Positions 9,574 through 18,144 of a stretch of 64,000 nt of DNA are shown piece after piece (the first letter of the stretch is position 1; each line of letters starts with the position of its first letter). Source of the DNA: an uncultured bacterium (GTDB lineage Bacteria > Spirochaetota > Leptospiria > Leptospirales > Leptonemataceae); assembly GCA_937928085.1 (NCBI GenBank), contig CALFVU010000010.1:1-64000 (forward strand), in the 5' to 3' direction. Under the pieces are notes generated by a model. It searched no databases. It saw only the letters and a list, made by a program, of their open reading frames with translations, and was not told where the DNA came from. The position numbers and the translations under genes were made by a program.

Positions 9574-10233
9574 ATGGAACCAGAATTTTGGTTAGAGCGG
9601 TGGGAAAAAAAACAGATTGGATTTCATCAGTCTGATTTTAATCCTTTTTTAAAAAAATATGGAGAGTTTTATTTTAAAAATTCAAAATCAGTTTTTCTTC
9701 CTCTTTGTGGAAAAACTAAAGATCTTTTATGGTTTAGAGATAAAAAGTTGATTGTTACAGGCATCGAATTATCACAAATAGCTTGTGAAGAATTTTTCAC
9801 AGAAAATCAAATTTTGTATTATAAAGAAAATGAGCACAATTTTTGTTTTTACATAGCTTATGATTTTCCTTTAGTGATCATTCAAGGGGACTTTTTTAAT
9901 TTAACAAAAGATATATTTTCTAAAAGATCAATTCAAATTGATTCTTTATACGACAGAGCTTCTTTTGTTGCAATGCCAAAAAAACTTCGCAAACTTTATG
10001 TAAAAAAAATTTTAGAATTATTTCCTAAAGTCAAAGTATATTTTTTAATTACAATGGAATTTGAATCTACAGAAAAAAAAGATTTAGGACCTCCTTTTAG
10101 TGTACCAGATCAAGAAGTTTATGAATTATTTTCAAATTTTCAATCGATCAAACTTGTAGAAAAACAATCTTTGAATAAGCCAAACACTATTTTTGCTGTA
10201 GAATCATTATTTGTATTAGAAAACGAAATATAA
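9574..10233 (+). CDS. tpm: Thiopurine S-methyltransferase family protein
   Basis: A 219-residue SAM-dependent methyltransferase of the TPMT family. The opening MEPEFWLERWEKKQIGFHQ is the family hallmark, followed by VFLPLCGKTKDL and VTGIELS, which form the SAM site, and LYDRASFVAMP. Bacterial members methylate thiols, selenium or tellurium compounds; the natural substrate here is unknown. It lies three bases after the ABC ATPase gene, so the acyltransferase-htrA-ATPase-tpm run is likely one transcription unit. It converges with the UPF0598 gene, with only four bases between stops. Confidence 0.88.
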   Translation: MEPEFWLERWEKKQIGFHQSDFNPFLKKYGEFYFKNSKSVFLPLCGKTKDLLWFRDKKLIVTGIELSQIACEEFFTENQILYYKENEHNFCFYIAYDFPLVIIQGDFFNLTKDIFSKRSIQIDSLYDRASFVAMPKKLRKLYVKKILELFPKVKVYFLITMEFESTEKKDLGPPFSVPDQEVYELFSNFQSIKLVEKQSLNKPNTIFAVESLFVLENEI

Positions 10234-10237
10234 TTGA

Positions 10238-10732
10238 TCAAAAAATTTTCATTTTCTTATGTTGATCTTTGATCAACTCTTCGAAAGAAGCAACTTCTGG
10301 AATACGAAATTGATCAAAAAAATAAATTTCTCCTTTTTGTGTAATACGATTTGCTAATTCTACTAAAGGGTTCTTACCGATTCTTCCATAAAGTTCTTGA
10401 TCTTTTTTATTAAAAAACTTATAAAATAAAGTTGATTGATCTTGAACATAAACTAGATTTGTATAATCAAAAAGGACTTTTAGATCGCCACCATATACAA
10501 AATCATTTGATTCTAATTTACGAAACACAATCGGAGTATCCTTACATTCAATAAAATTGACCTCTTTACCACAAATAGAAATATACAAATATTGCGGATA
10601 AATTCCAGTAGTATTATATTCGATTCTCTGAAAAAAGAAGTTCAAAAATGAAATATCAGTAAGTTTCGAATCCTGAAAGTACAAATCTCCATTCATGTTG
10701 ATTTTATAAAAATAGATTCTTTCGAACTTCAT
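10238..10732 (-). CDS. UPF0598/DUF4505-like protein
   Basis: I chose the ATG at 10732, giving 164 residues; a longer reading would extend back into the neighbouring glycosyltransferase gene. The protein matches what I remember of the UPF0598 (human C8orf82) family: YFYKINMNGDLYFQD, then FLNFFFQRIEYNTTGIYP, ISICGKEVNFIEC and TPIVFRKL. Family members are best known from animals; the function is unknown. It lies 34 bases downstream of the GT2 gene on the same strand and may share its transcript. Length is slightly below the animal proteins. There is no signal peptide or membrane segment. Confidence 0.65.
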   Translation of the reverse strand: MKFERIYFYKINMNGDLYFQDSKLTDISFLNFFFQRIEYNTTGIYPQYLYISICGKEVNFIECKDTPIVFRKLESNDFVYGGDLKVLFDYTNLVYVQDQSTLFYKFFNKKDQELYGRIGKNPLVELANRITQKGEIYFFDQFRIPEVASFEELIKDQHKKMKIF

Positions 10733-10766
10733 AATATTTAAGAAAATTACAAATAATATATAAAAA

Positions 10767-11516
10767 TCAATCTTTTTTAAAAGAATTAATAAAATCTCGC
10801 TTTTGTTTGTTAAGTTTAGAAAATAAATTAAAATAAATAATATAAAAAATTGCATATAAACCATCTTTTAGACCAATTTTTTTCCCCTCTTTGTAAGTCC
10901 TTCCATAGTAAGATATAGGAACCTCGTAAACTCTTACTGGTAATTTACCCAAAGTGGCTGTAATCTCTACTTCCATTCCAAAACCCTTACTGGTTAAAGG
11001 CATATCTTTAAAAAATTCTTTTTTAAAAGCTTTGTAGCAAGTTTCTATGTCTGACATATTCAAATTTGTAAATAAATTCGAGAGATGAGTTAAAAATTTA
11101 TTTGCAATGTAATGATAATAATATAAAACTCTCGCTGCTTTTTTAACTAAAAATCTACTTCCATAAACCACATCCGCAATTCCTTTTTGGATAGGTTCAA
11201 TGACACTTTGGATTTCTTCCGGATCATATTCTAAATCTGCATCCTGAATAATAATAATATCTCCTGTAGCTAATTCTTTAGCTTTACGAATGGCTGCTGT
11301 TTTACCAGAATTTTTTTCTAGTTTTACATAAATTATTTTTTGGGGATGTTTTCTTTTTAGATTCAAAACGATCTCTTCGGTAGAATCTGTTGAACAATCA
11401 TTTACTACAATAATTTCTTTTACGAAATTTAATTTAAGAAGTTTTTGTAATACTATACCAATCGTTTTTTCTTCGTTATAAGCCGGGACCAATACACTTA
11501 AAATTTGTTTTTTCAT
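10767..11516 (-). CDS. Family 2 glycosyltransferase, DPM1-like
   Basis: A 249-residue cytoplasmic GT-A glycosyltransferase related to dolichyl/undecaprenyl-phosphate sugar synthases. The start LSVLVPAYNEEKTIG, the DCSTDSTEEI nucleotide region, the metal-binding DADLEYDPEEI and VYGSRF are all present. These enzymes transfer a sugar from a nucleotide donor to a polyprenyl phosphate. The GtrA-family membrane protein gene lies 12 bases upstream, a common pairing in which GtrA helps flip the lipid-linked sugar. There is no membrane domain fused at the C terminus, consistent with reliance on GtrA. Confidence 0.9.
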   Translation of the reverse strand: MKKQILSVLVPAYNEEKTIGIVLQKLLKLNFVKEIIVVNDCSTDSTEEIVLNLKRKHPQKIIYVKLEKNSGKTAAIRKAKELATGDIIIIQDADLEYDPEEIQSVIEPIQKGIADVVYGSRFLVKKAARVLYYYHYIANKFLTHLSNLFTNLNMSDIETCYKAFKKEFFKDMPLTSKGFGMEVEITATLGKLPVRVYEVPISYYGRTYKEGKKIGLKDGLYAIFYIIYFNLFSKLNKQKRDFINSFKKD

Positions 11517-11528
11517 TTTTGCCTTTTT

Positions 11529-11951
11529 TTATTTAGAAATTACAAAAACATATCGATCAAACCCAAAAAAATTAAAAATTACTATAATTGCAATACTTAA
11601 AACAGTGGATAACAAAAACGGAAAATTCATAAGATCAAAAATAAAAAAAGAAATCAGGCGAATGATAATAGAAATCAACATAATAAAATGATATTTAATA
11701 ATTTTTTTTATAAATTTTTCTTTATTTTCTTTCCAAGTAAAATGATCATGAATAAAAAAAGAAATAAAAACCATTAGTTCTGTAGTAATTGCATTGGATA
11801 TATTGTTTTGCCACCTTTGATTCGACGAAAAAGGAATCTTCACGACCCAATAAGCTAATGTTATGTTAATACCAAATATAATACTACCATTGATCAAATA
11901 TAATAAACGTTTGTCTAAATTTTTTAGCTTTTTTTGTAATTTTTGTAACAT
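11529..11951 (-). CDS. GtrA-family membrane protein
   Basis: A 140-residue integral membrane protein with four predicted helices: YLINGSIIFGINITLAYWVV, then around 50-70, 85-108 and 115-136. The pattern, basic N terminus and length fit GtrA/DPMS-type flippases that move polyprenyl-linked sugars across the inner membrane. It probably works with the glycosyltransferase encoded immediately downstream to supply sugars for LPS or glycoprotein modification. It is the first gene of this short minus-strand operon, divergent from lysS across 141 bases. Confidence 0.85.
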   Translation of the reverse strand: MLQKLQKKLKNLDKRLLYLINGSIIFGINITLAYWVVKIPFSSNQRWQNNISNAITTELMVFISFFIHDHFTWKENKEKFIKKIIKYHFIMLISIIIRLISFFIFDLMNFPFLLSTVLSIAIIVIFNFFGFDRYVFVISK

Positions 11952-12061
11952 AAAAAATTTACAAATTATATAGACAAAACTTTAAATCAATCTTATTATT
12001 CAATCAAAGTTTAAAATAAAAAATGCAAAAAAAACATTCATCATACTATAAATGATTTTTT

Positions 12062-12070
12062 TGATATAAT
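12062..12070 (+). promoter_or_regulatory. Extended -10 promoter for lysS
   Basis: The string TGATATAAT is a perfect extended -10 element (TGnTATAAT) ending 22 bases before the lysS ATG. No convincing -35 hexamer is seen at the right distance, which is usual for extended -10 promoters. The inferred transcript would start near 12077. Confidence 0.5.
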
Positions 12071-12092
12071 AATAAAAAAAAATGGCATTTGT

Positions 12093-13589
12093 ATGAATGA
12101 ACAATATAGTATTCGATTAGAAAAATTAAATAATATAAAAAAAAAATTTTATGATCCTTATCAAAAAGAATTTCATAAAACTCACGATATCAAGGAACTT
12201 TTAGAAAAAGATCCAGATGATTATAAACAAGAAGAAGTTTATTCTATTGCTGGAAGAATACGTTCCAAAAGAATGATGGGAAAAGCTGGTTTTTTTACAT
12301 TGGAAGACCAAACTGGAAAGATTCAGTTTTATGTATCAAAAAATGATTTGGAAAAGGATTTTGATATTATCAAAGATTTAGATATTGGTGATATTGTTGG
12401 AATTCAAGGTTTTTTATTTTTAACAAAAGTAGGAGAAAAAACTTTACATACCAAACAACTAGTACTTTTGGCAAAATGCTTAAGACCTTTACCGGTTGTT
12501 AAAGAGGCAGATGGAATACTTTACGATGCATTTGCAGATAAAGAACAGAGATATAGAATGAGATATGTAGATTTAATAGTAAATCCGGATGTAAAAAAAA
12601 CTTTTTTAATCCGTTCTAAAATTATATCTTTTATAAGAAATTATTTAACCAATCTAGGATTTTTAGAAGTAGAAACTCCAATGATGCAAGTCATACCGGG
12701 TGGTGCGAATGCAAAGCCTTTTATCACACATCATAATGCTTTAGGCATTGATCTTTATTTGCGAGTTGCTCCTGAACTGTATTTAAAAAGATTATTAGTT
12801 GGTGGTTTTCATAAAGTTTTTGAACTAAATCGAAATTTTCGAAATGAAGGAATTAGTTATAAACACAACCCGGAATTTACAATGTTAGAGGTTTACGAAG
12901 CATATGGTAATATGAATACAATGATGACTCTTTGCGAAAATCTAATTACCTCTCTAACAAAAGAAATTTTAGGAAGTTTCACTTTTACATACGAAGAGCA
13001 ACAAATTGATTTAACTCCCCCTTGGAAAAAATTAAAATATTTAGATGCTATCAAACAATATACTGGAGTAGACATTCAAAAAGATTCAGACATAAAAGAA
13101 ATTATAGAAATAGCAAAAAAAAATGGTTTTGCAAAACATTTATTTAAACAAGCTACTACGATTTGGGAGGTTGCAGAAATTCTTTTTGAAGAAGGTGTAG
13201 AAAAAAATTTAATTCAACCCGTTTTTATTTATGAATATCCTAAAGAAATTTCTCCTTTAGCAAAATCTAATAAAGAGAATCCAGATTTTGTTGATCGTTT
13301 TGAACCTTATATTGCTGGTAGAGAAATTGGGAATGCTTTTAGCGAATTAAACGATCCTTTTGATCAAAAAGAAAGATTTTTAGAACAAGTGAAAAAAAGA
13401 GAAGCAGGAAATGAAGAGGCTCAATTTATGGATTATGATTATATTCGCGCACTAGAGTTTGGAATGCCCCCTGCTGGAGGGCTTGGTTTAGGAATCGATA
13501 GAATCGTTATGCTTCTTACAAATCACCATTCAATTAGGGATACAATTCTTTTTCCTTTGTTAAGACCTGAAAAAATAGAAGATATATAA
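12093..13589 (+). CDS. lysS: Lysyl-tRNA synthetase, class II
   Basis: A 498-residue synthetase that charges tRNA-Lys. The N-terminal anticodon-binding OB domain (about 55-150) contains [20 protein letters not shown]. The class II core has motif 2 ([20 protein letters not shown]) and motif 3 ([21 protein letters not shown]). Length and motifs are standard. It is preceded by an extended -10 promoter at 12062. The following lipoprotein gene begins 26 bases downstream and may be cotranscribed. Confidence 0.97.
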   Translation: MNEQYSIRLEKLNNIKKKFYDPYQKEFHKTHDIKELLEKDPDDYKQEEVYSIAGRIRSKRMMGKAGFFTLEDQTGKIQFYVSKNDLEKDFDIIKDLDIGDIVGIQGFLFLTKVGEKTLHTKQLVLLAKCLRPLPVVKEADGILYDAFADKEQRYRMRYVDLIVNPDVKKTFLIRSKIISFIRNYLTNLGFLEVETPMMQVIPGGANAKPFITHHNALGIDLYLRVAPELYLKRLLVGGFHKVFELNRNFRNEGISYKHNPEFTMLEVYEAYGNMNTMMTLCENLITSLTKEILGSFTFTYEEQQIDLTPPWKKLKYLDAIKQYTGVDIQKDSDIKEIIEIAKKNGFAKHLFKQATTIWEVAEILFEEGVEKNLIQPVFIYEYPKEISPLAKSNKENPDFVDRFEPYIAGREIGNAFSELNDPFDQKERFLEQVKKREAGNEEAQFMDYDYIRALEFGMPPAGGLGLGIDRIVMLLTNHHSIRDTILFPLLRPEKIEDI

Positions 13590-13615
13590 AAAAATTACTT
13601 GCATACAAATTCTTT

Positions 13616-14722
13616 ATGTTGAAATTATTTAATTTTAAAATGAGAACTTTTTTAGTTTTAATTTTCGTAATTATTATTTTAAGCTATTGTAAAACAACTG
13701 TAAATCTGCAGGAAGAATTAAATAAAAAAATTCAAGAAACTATGACCGATTCTCAAGAAATCCCAGTGTATATCTTAACTAATCGAAAGACTAACAACAC
13801 AACTAAAGAATGTTCAAATGATTATTTTAAAAATCAACCCGGGTCTACTCAATGGTTGATTTGTTATGTGAATGTACCGAAATATCATTCTGTAGGAGCA
13901 TTGAATTCTCAGAAAAAATCTATTTTGGATAAAGATGTACACTTTTATGCAAGAAATTTGATAGAAATTGACGAAAAAGATTTTTTTGCAAAGTTAAAAA
14001 AAGAAAAAGAAATTTTGATATTTGTACATGGTTTTAATGTAGAATTTGAAGAAGCTATTTATCGATCTGCTCAAATTAAATACGACTTAAAATTTCAGGG
14101 AGCGGTAGTTGTGTTTTCTTGGCCTGCAGGTCCCGAAGAAGGTTTTTTAAGTAATTTTAGGATTAACGAAACTTATAAAACCAATCAAAAATTCGCAGTA
14201 TCTTCTATTAATGTCTTTAAAGATTTTTTAGCTAATGTCATAGAAATAAAAACAAAAGAAACTAAAATTTATTTAATTGTGCACTCTATGGGACATCAAA
14301 TTGTACTCCCTGTTTTGGCTGAATTATCAAAAACATTAGAAAAGAACAATTTAGACGAAGTGATTTTAAATGCTCCCGATTATCCTATTATAGAATGGAA
14401 AAGGATAAAAGATTTAGTAAAGAAAACTTCTAAAAGAATTACAATTTATTGTTCTCCTAAAGATAATGCTTTACTTGCATCTGAAACTATCAATGGTAAT
14501 AAAAGATTAGGACAATGCTTAAAATCAGATGGCATTGATGTGATCAATGTGAACAGAGTTGATTCTCCTATATTAGGAATAGGTGGATTAGGACATGGAT
14601 ACTATTCAGGTAGAGCTATTCTAACAGATTTATTTCAGCTAATTTTAGGAATCGAAGCAAAAAAAAGACTTTTTATTATTACAAGTAATCAAAATACAGA
14701 AGATTATCTTCTAAGAGACTGA
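13616..14722 (+). CDS. Lipoprotein alpha/beta hydrolase, DUF900-like
   Basis: A 368-residue protein with a signal peptide ending in the lipobox LSYC, so probably a lipoprotein. Two starts are possible: ATG at 13616 or ATG at 13640 (MRTFLVLIF), the second giving a more ordinary signal peptide; neither has a clear ribosome site. The body is an alpha/beta hydrolase of the DUF900 type: the oxyanion region ILIFVHGFNVEFEEA, VVFSWPAGP, and the nucleophile elbow LIVHSMGHQ with Ser as nucleophile. A His near GGLGHGYYSG could complete the triad. Substrate unknown; cell-envelope esterase activity is inferred. Confidence 0.75.
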   Translation: MLKLFNFKMRTFLVLIFVIIILSYCKTTVNLQEELNKKIQETMTDSQEIPVYILTNRKTNNTTKECSNDYFKNQPGSTQWLICYVNVPKYHSVGALNSQKKSILDKDVHFYARNLIEIDEKDFFAKLKKEKEILIFVHGFNVEFEEAIYRSAQIKYDLKFQGAVVVFSWPAGPEEGFLSNFRINETYKTNQKFAVSSINVFKDFLANVIEIKTKETKIYLIVHSMGHQIVLPVLAELSKTLEKNNLDEVILNAPDYPIIEWKRIKDLVKKTSKRITIYCSPKDNALLASETINGNKRLGQCLKSDGIDVINVNRVDSPILGIGGLGHGYYSGRAILTDLFQLILGIEAKKRLFIITSNQNTEDYLLRD

Positions 14723-14726
14723 ACCT

Positions 14727-15473
14727 ATGACAAACAATGAAAATTTTAAAAAGTTCAATTTAAAAAGAAAATTATGGCATATGTTAGGATTATTAATACC
14801 TTTTTTGTTGTATTTAGATATTTTTCGTTTTTTAAAAACAGAAGATGAGCATATTACAAGAATTATAGGGTTTTATCTACTTTTATCTTTTTTCATTTTT
14901 TTGCTTATCATAGAAATCATACGATTAAGTTATCGACCTTTTAATGAATTTTTTATTAATAAAGTGGGTTTTTTATTAAAAAAAAGTGAATACAATCAAA
15001 TTCATGGCTCTATTTCTTATATATTTGCTAATATTATTCTTTTTTATTTTTTTACAAAAGAGGTGATTTTTTTGTCTTCTTTAGTTTTAATGATTTCTGA
15101 TCCCGTTGCTGCTTATTTTGGTATTTTTTTTGGTAAACATAAATTATATAATCAAAAAACATTAGAAGGATTTTTAGGATTCTTTTTATCTTCTTTTGGA
15201 ATTGCTATCCTTTTTTTATCTATAATAAGTTTACTAGACATAAAAACAGAATATAACTTATATAGTTCTAATTTATTCTCTATAATAGGCATTATAAGTG
15301 TTAGTTCTTTTATTACATCTATCGTAGAGTTGTTTTCTTTTACAGCTCTTTATGGTTTTCTGGATGACAACCTTACTATACCTTTAACTTTTGCTATTTG
15401 TATCTCTTTTTTAAGTTACTTTTTTGGATTTCCTTTAGACTCTTATTTTTCTCCTTTAAATCTCTTAAACTAA
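14727..15473 (+). CDS. Dolichol/phytol kinase-like membrane protein
   Basis: A 248-residue protein with about six to seven membrane helices. It opens with KRKLWHMLGLLIPF and carries SDPVAAYFGIFFGKH followed by KTLEGFLGFF, the DxxAxxxGxxxG...KTxEG signature of the SEC59/VTE5 lipid kinase and CTP-transferase superfamily. Such enzymes phosphorylate polyprenols or phytol using CTP, or make CDP-lipids. In a bacterium with polyprenyl-linked glycan genes nearby, undecaprenol recycling is a reasonable guess. Its stop overlaps the start of the LptF/G gene by one base (TAATG), so the two are translationally coupled. Confidence 0.75.
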   Translation: MTNNENFKKFNLKRKLWHMLGLLIPFLLYLDIFRFLKTEDEHITRIIGFYLLLSFFIFLLIIEIIRLSYRPFNEFFINKVGFLLKKSEYNQIHGSISYIFANIILFYFFTKEVIFLSSLVLMISDPVAAYFGIFFGKHKLYNQKTLEGFLGFFLSSFGIAILFLSIISLLDIKTEYNLYSSNLFSIIGIISVSSFITSIVELFSFTALYGFLDDNLTIPLTFAICISFLSYFFGFPLDSYFSPLNLLN

Positions 15474-16576
15474 TGAAAATCTTAGATCGATATATTACGT
15501 TTTCTATCATTCGATCATTTTTGTTTTCTTTGATAGGGTTATCTCTTGTGTTTATATTTATAAATCTTTTGGATTATATAAAAATAGAAAGTTCACAAAG
15601 TAAAAAATTACTTTATCTATCTATATATTATTCAATTCCACAAATTCTGGTTTTTGTCACACCAGCATCGATTATGTTTTCTAGTACTTACGTGATCTCT
15701 TCCTTAACGCAAAATAGAGAATACGTTGCAATTTTTTCTTCAGGAATTTCTTTTTATCGAACCATAGCTGGTGCTTTTTTATTTTGGATTTTATTAAGTA
15801 TAAGTTTGATTTTTTTTCAAAATCATGTTGTAGTTCCTTTTAATAAAATCTCTCAAAAATATATAAATGAATATAAAAAAAATTTAAAAAAAATGAATCA
15901 TCCAAAAGAAATTATCTTTCAGATGAATTTTAAAGGTCAAAATAGTTATTATTACATCAACTATTTTGACCCAATCAAAAAAATGATATGGGGAGGTTTT
16001 TCTATTTTACAATTTAAAATCGTAGATCAATTAGAAATTCCTACTGTACAAATCGATGCGGAAAGTGCTAATTTTAAAGAAAACCACAAATGGATCCTTT
16101 ATAAAGTTAGAGAAATCATTTTCAATGATGATCTTGGTATAGAAAAAGTAAACTTTTATTTAGAAAAAGAAATACATTTTGCAGAAAATTTAGATTTTTT
16201 TTTAAACCCTCATAAAAATCCATATGAATTAAATGTTTATGAACTAAAAAAAGAAATAGAGTTTAGAAAAAAATATTCATTAGATTTTACAATTTACGAA
16301 ATCCAGTACCATGCATTGTATTCTTTTCCTTTTTTTTGTATTATCATAGGTATCATTGGTTCTATTTCTGGAAATATTGGTTCAATTAGATCAGGAAGCC
16401 CTTTTATTCGCTCTTTGTTATTTTCTACATTAGTGATTTTTTTATATCAAATAATATTTCGTCTCGGAATTAATTTAGGAGAAGCTGGAATACTGCCACC
16501 TTACATAGCAGGATGGGGTCCTCTTTTTTTATTCTTTTTATTTGCAGTATATTTAATATATAAACATAAAAGATAG
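15473..16576 (+). CDS. LPS export permease, LptF/LptG family
   Basis: The ATG at 15473 (MKILDRYITFSIIRSF) gives 367 residues, typical of YjgP/YjgQ permeases. Three N-terminal helices, a periplasmic beta-jellyroll-like middle (about 140-270), and three C-terminal helices are visible, including FPFFCIIIGIIGSISG. With LptB and a second permease it would lift LPS from the inner membrane. The sequence alone does not separate LptF from LptG. It overlaps the polyprenol-kinase-like gene by one base. Its presence supports an LPS-containing outer membrane, as in Leptospira rather than Borrelia. Confidence 0.85.
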   Translation: MKILDRYITFSIIRSFLFSLIGLSLVFIFINLLDYIKIESSQSKKLLYLSIYYSIPQILVFVTPASIMFSSTYVISSLTQNREYVAIFSSGISFYRTIAGAFLFWILLSISLIFFQNHVVVPFNKISQKYINEYKKNLKKMNHPKEIIFQMNFKGQNSYYYINYFDPIKKMIWGGFSILQFKIVDQLEIPTVQIDAESANFKENHKWILYKVREIIFNDDLGIEKVNFYLEKEIHFAENLDFFLNPHKNPYELNVYELKKEIEFRKKYSLDFTIYEIQYHALYSFPFFCIIIGIIGSISGNIGSIRSGSPFIRSLLFSTLVIFLYQIIFRLGINLGEAGILPPYIAGWGPLFLFFLFAVYLIYKHKR

Positions 16577-16981
16577 AAATAATCAGATTTGAATCAATAA
16601 CTAAACTTTTATTTTCAATATTGGTATTTGAATCTCTAGACCATTTTATCTAAGCATAGGATAGCAGGTAATTTAAAAGAATGCATAAAAAAAATTAAAC
16701 CTTTTATATAAAAAACAGATCCCGAAATGAACATTGTATTGATTCAATTAAATATAAACAATCTATCGGAATGAAATATCTAAAAAGAAGTAGATTACCT
16801 TTTTAACTCCTCGTGAATTCGAACATATTTAACGTTTTGTTTTTAATAAGGAAAAATTTTTATTTTATTCTTCTTAGAAGTTTTAATCGGAGATTTGATT
16901 CGTTTAATATAAGTTTTTTTAATTTAATAAAATCATTTCTTTTTTATTTGACTAAAAAGAATTTTAAAAAAAAACAATTTT
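16577..16981. other. Intergenic stretch without a supported gene
   Basis: About 400 bases of host-like AT-rich sequence between lptF/G and the small membrane protein gene. No tRNA, strong hairpin or ribosome-site-led small ORF is seen. A phenylalanine-rich frame starting with GTG at 16813 is composition-driven and overlaps the next gene, so I do not call it. Confidence 0.5.
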
Positions 16982-17347
16982 ATGAATCATTTTTTTTTAA
17001 TTTTATTATTGAGTGTTTTATCTGGAGTTTTAGCAGCTTTATTTACTTTTTTTATTTTATATGTTTATATTCAAAAATTTTTTAAAAAAAAAATTGAATA
17101 TGTAATCGATGAATACATAGAAATTTTTAAAAATAAACTTAGAGAAAGCTTTCAGGAAGCAGGAAAAGAGCTACTTCCCTCTTTTAAAAGCGAAGTAAAA
17201 AAAGGTTTTAAAGAAGCCATTCAAGAAGTTTTTAGTCCAAATATGATTGACGATACAGCTAAACAAATTGCTAAAACTAGTTCTTCTTTGATTCAAAATA
17301 GTTTACATCTACTTTTAGGAAAATGGACGGAAAGTGATAAGCCATAA
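16982..17347 (+). CDS. Small membrane-anchored helical protein
   Basis: A 121-residue protein. Residues 4-30 form one membrane helix (LILLLSVLSGVLAALFTFFI). The rest is a charged, mostly helical cytoplasmic domain with repeated amphipathic segments (ESFQEAGKELLPSFKSEVKKGFKEAIQEVF). No family recognised. The layout resembles membrane-tethered scaffold or phasin-like proteins, but that is only a structural likeness. It sits 98 bases upstream of sdhC on the same strand with no terminator between, so joint transcription is possible. Confidence 0.6.
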   Translation: MNHFFLILLLSVLSGVLAALFTFFILYVYIQKFFKKKIEYVIDEYIEIFKNKLRESFQEAGKELLPSFKSEVKKGFKEAIQEVFSPNMIDDTAKQIAKTSSSLIQNSLHLLLGKWTESDKP

Positions 17348-17445
17348 GTAAATCTAGAAAATATTTAATTTATTTTTTTATTTATTCTTTACAGTAAAAA
17401 AAATTAAAAAAGAATGTCGATAAATACAGAGATTTCGAGGTAGCT

Positions 17446-18126
17446 ATGGTTTTAAAACGAATGTTTACATCTTCAGTTGGAAGAAAATTTTTAGTGGCTT
17501 TAACTGGAACTTTGCTTATTTTGTTTATAATCGTACACATGATTGGCAATTGGAATATGTTTTTAGGGCCAGATGCAATGAATTCTTACGCTGAAAAATT
17601 ACAAAGCCTTGGTGGAATTTTGTGGATTGCAAGAATTGGACTTTTACTTGCGTTTGTGATTCATATTTTTCTTACAATTCAATTAAACATAGAAAACAAA
17701 ATGGCAAGACCTATACCTTATAAAAAAAAGGATTATGTTAAAGCATCTCTTAGTTCTCGAACAATGGTGCTTTCTGGTATTTTAATTTTATCTTTTGTAG
17801 TTTATCATCTCCTACATTATACCTTTGGAGTTGTACAACCAGAAACATTCAAAATGAATTTAACAGATAGTACTGGCAAACCAGATGTATACCGTATGGT
17901 AATTTATGGTTTTCAGAATCCAATTATAAGCATAAGTTATATTATAGCAATTTTATTTCTAAGTATGCATTTAGATCATGCTTTACAAAGCACTTTTCAG
18001 ACTTTTGGTCTTACTACAAAAAACATTTTTGATAGATTAATTAAAATTTCGCATGGATTTGCTATTTTTATTTTTATAGGTTACAATATAGTTCCAGTTT
18101 CGATTTTAATTGGAATCTTACATTAA
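17446..18126 (+). CDS. sdhC: Succinate dehydrogenase cytochrome b subunit
   Basis: A 226-residue membrane anchor with five helices, of the single-subunit B type found in Bacillus, Bacteroidetes and chlamydiae. It carries heme and passes electrons between the iron-sulfur subunit and quinone. Candidate heme-ligand histidines are in IIVHMIGNW, FVIHIFLT, VYHLLHYTFG and SMHLDHALQS, enough for a di-heme arrangement. The ribosome site GAGG precedes the ATG. It begins the sdhCAB operon, with sdhA 18 bases downstream. B-type enzymes can run as succinate:menaquinone oxidoreductase or fumarate reductase. Confidence 0.93.
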   Translation: MVLKRMFTSSVGRKFLVALTGTLLILFIIVHMIGNWNMFLGPDAMNSYAEKLQSLGGILWIARIGLLLAFVIHIFLTIQLNIENKMARPIPYKKKDYVKASLSSRTMVLSGILILSFVVYHLLHYTFGVVQPETFKMNLTDSTGKPDVYRMVIYGFQNPIISISYIIAILFLSMHLDHALQSTFQTFGLTTKNIFDRLIKISHGFAIFIFIGYNIVPVSILIGILH

Positions 18127-18144
18127 CAAAAAAAGGAGAAAGAT

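Noticed and set aside
16813..17085. 90-codon frame rich in Phe, Ser and Lys
   Set aside because: Composition is what random AT-rich DNA gives, the start is GTG without a ribosome site, and it overlaps the better-supported gene at 16982.
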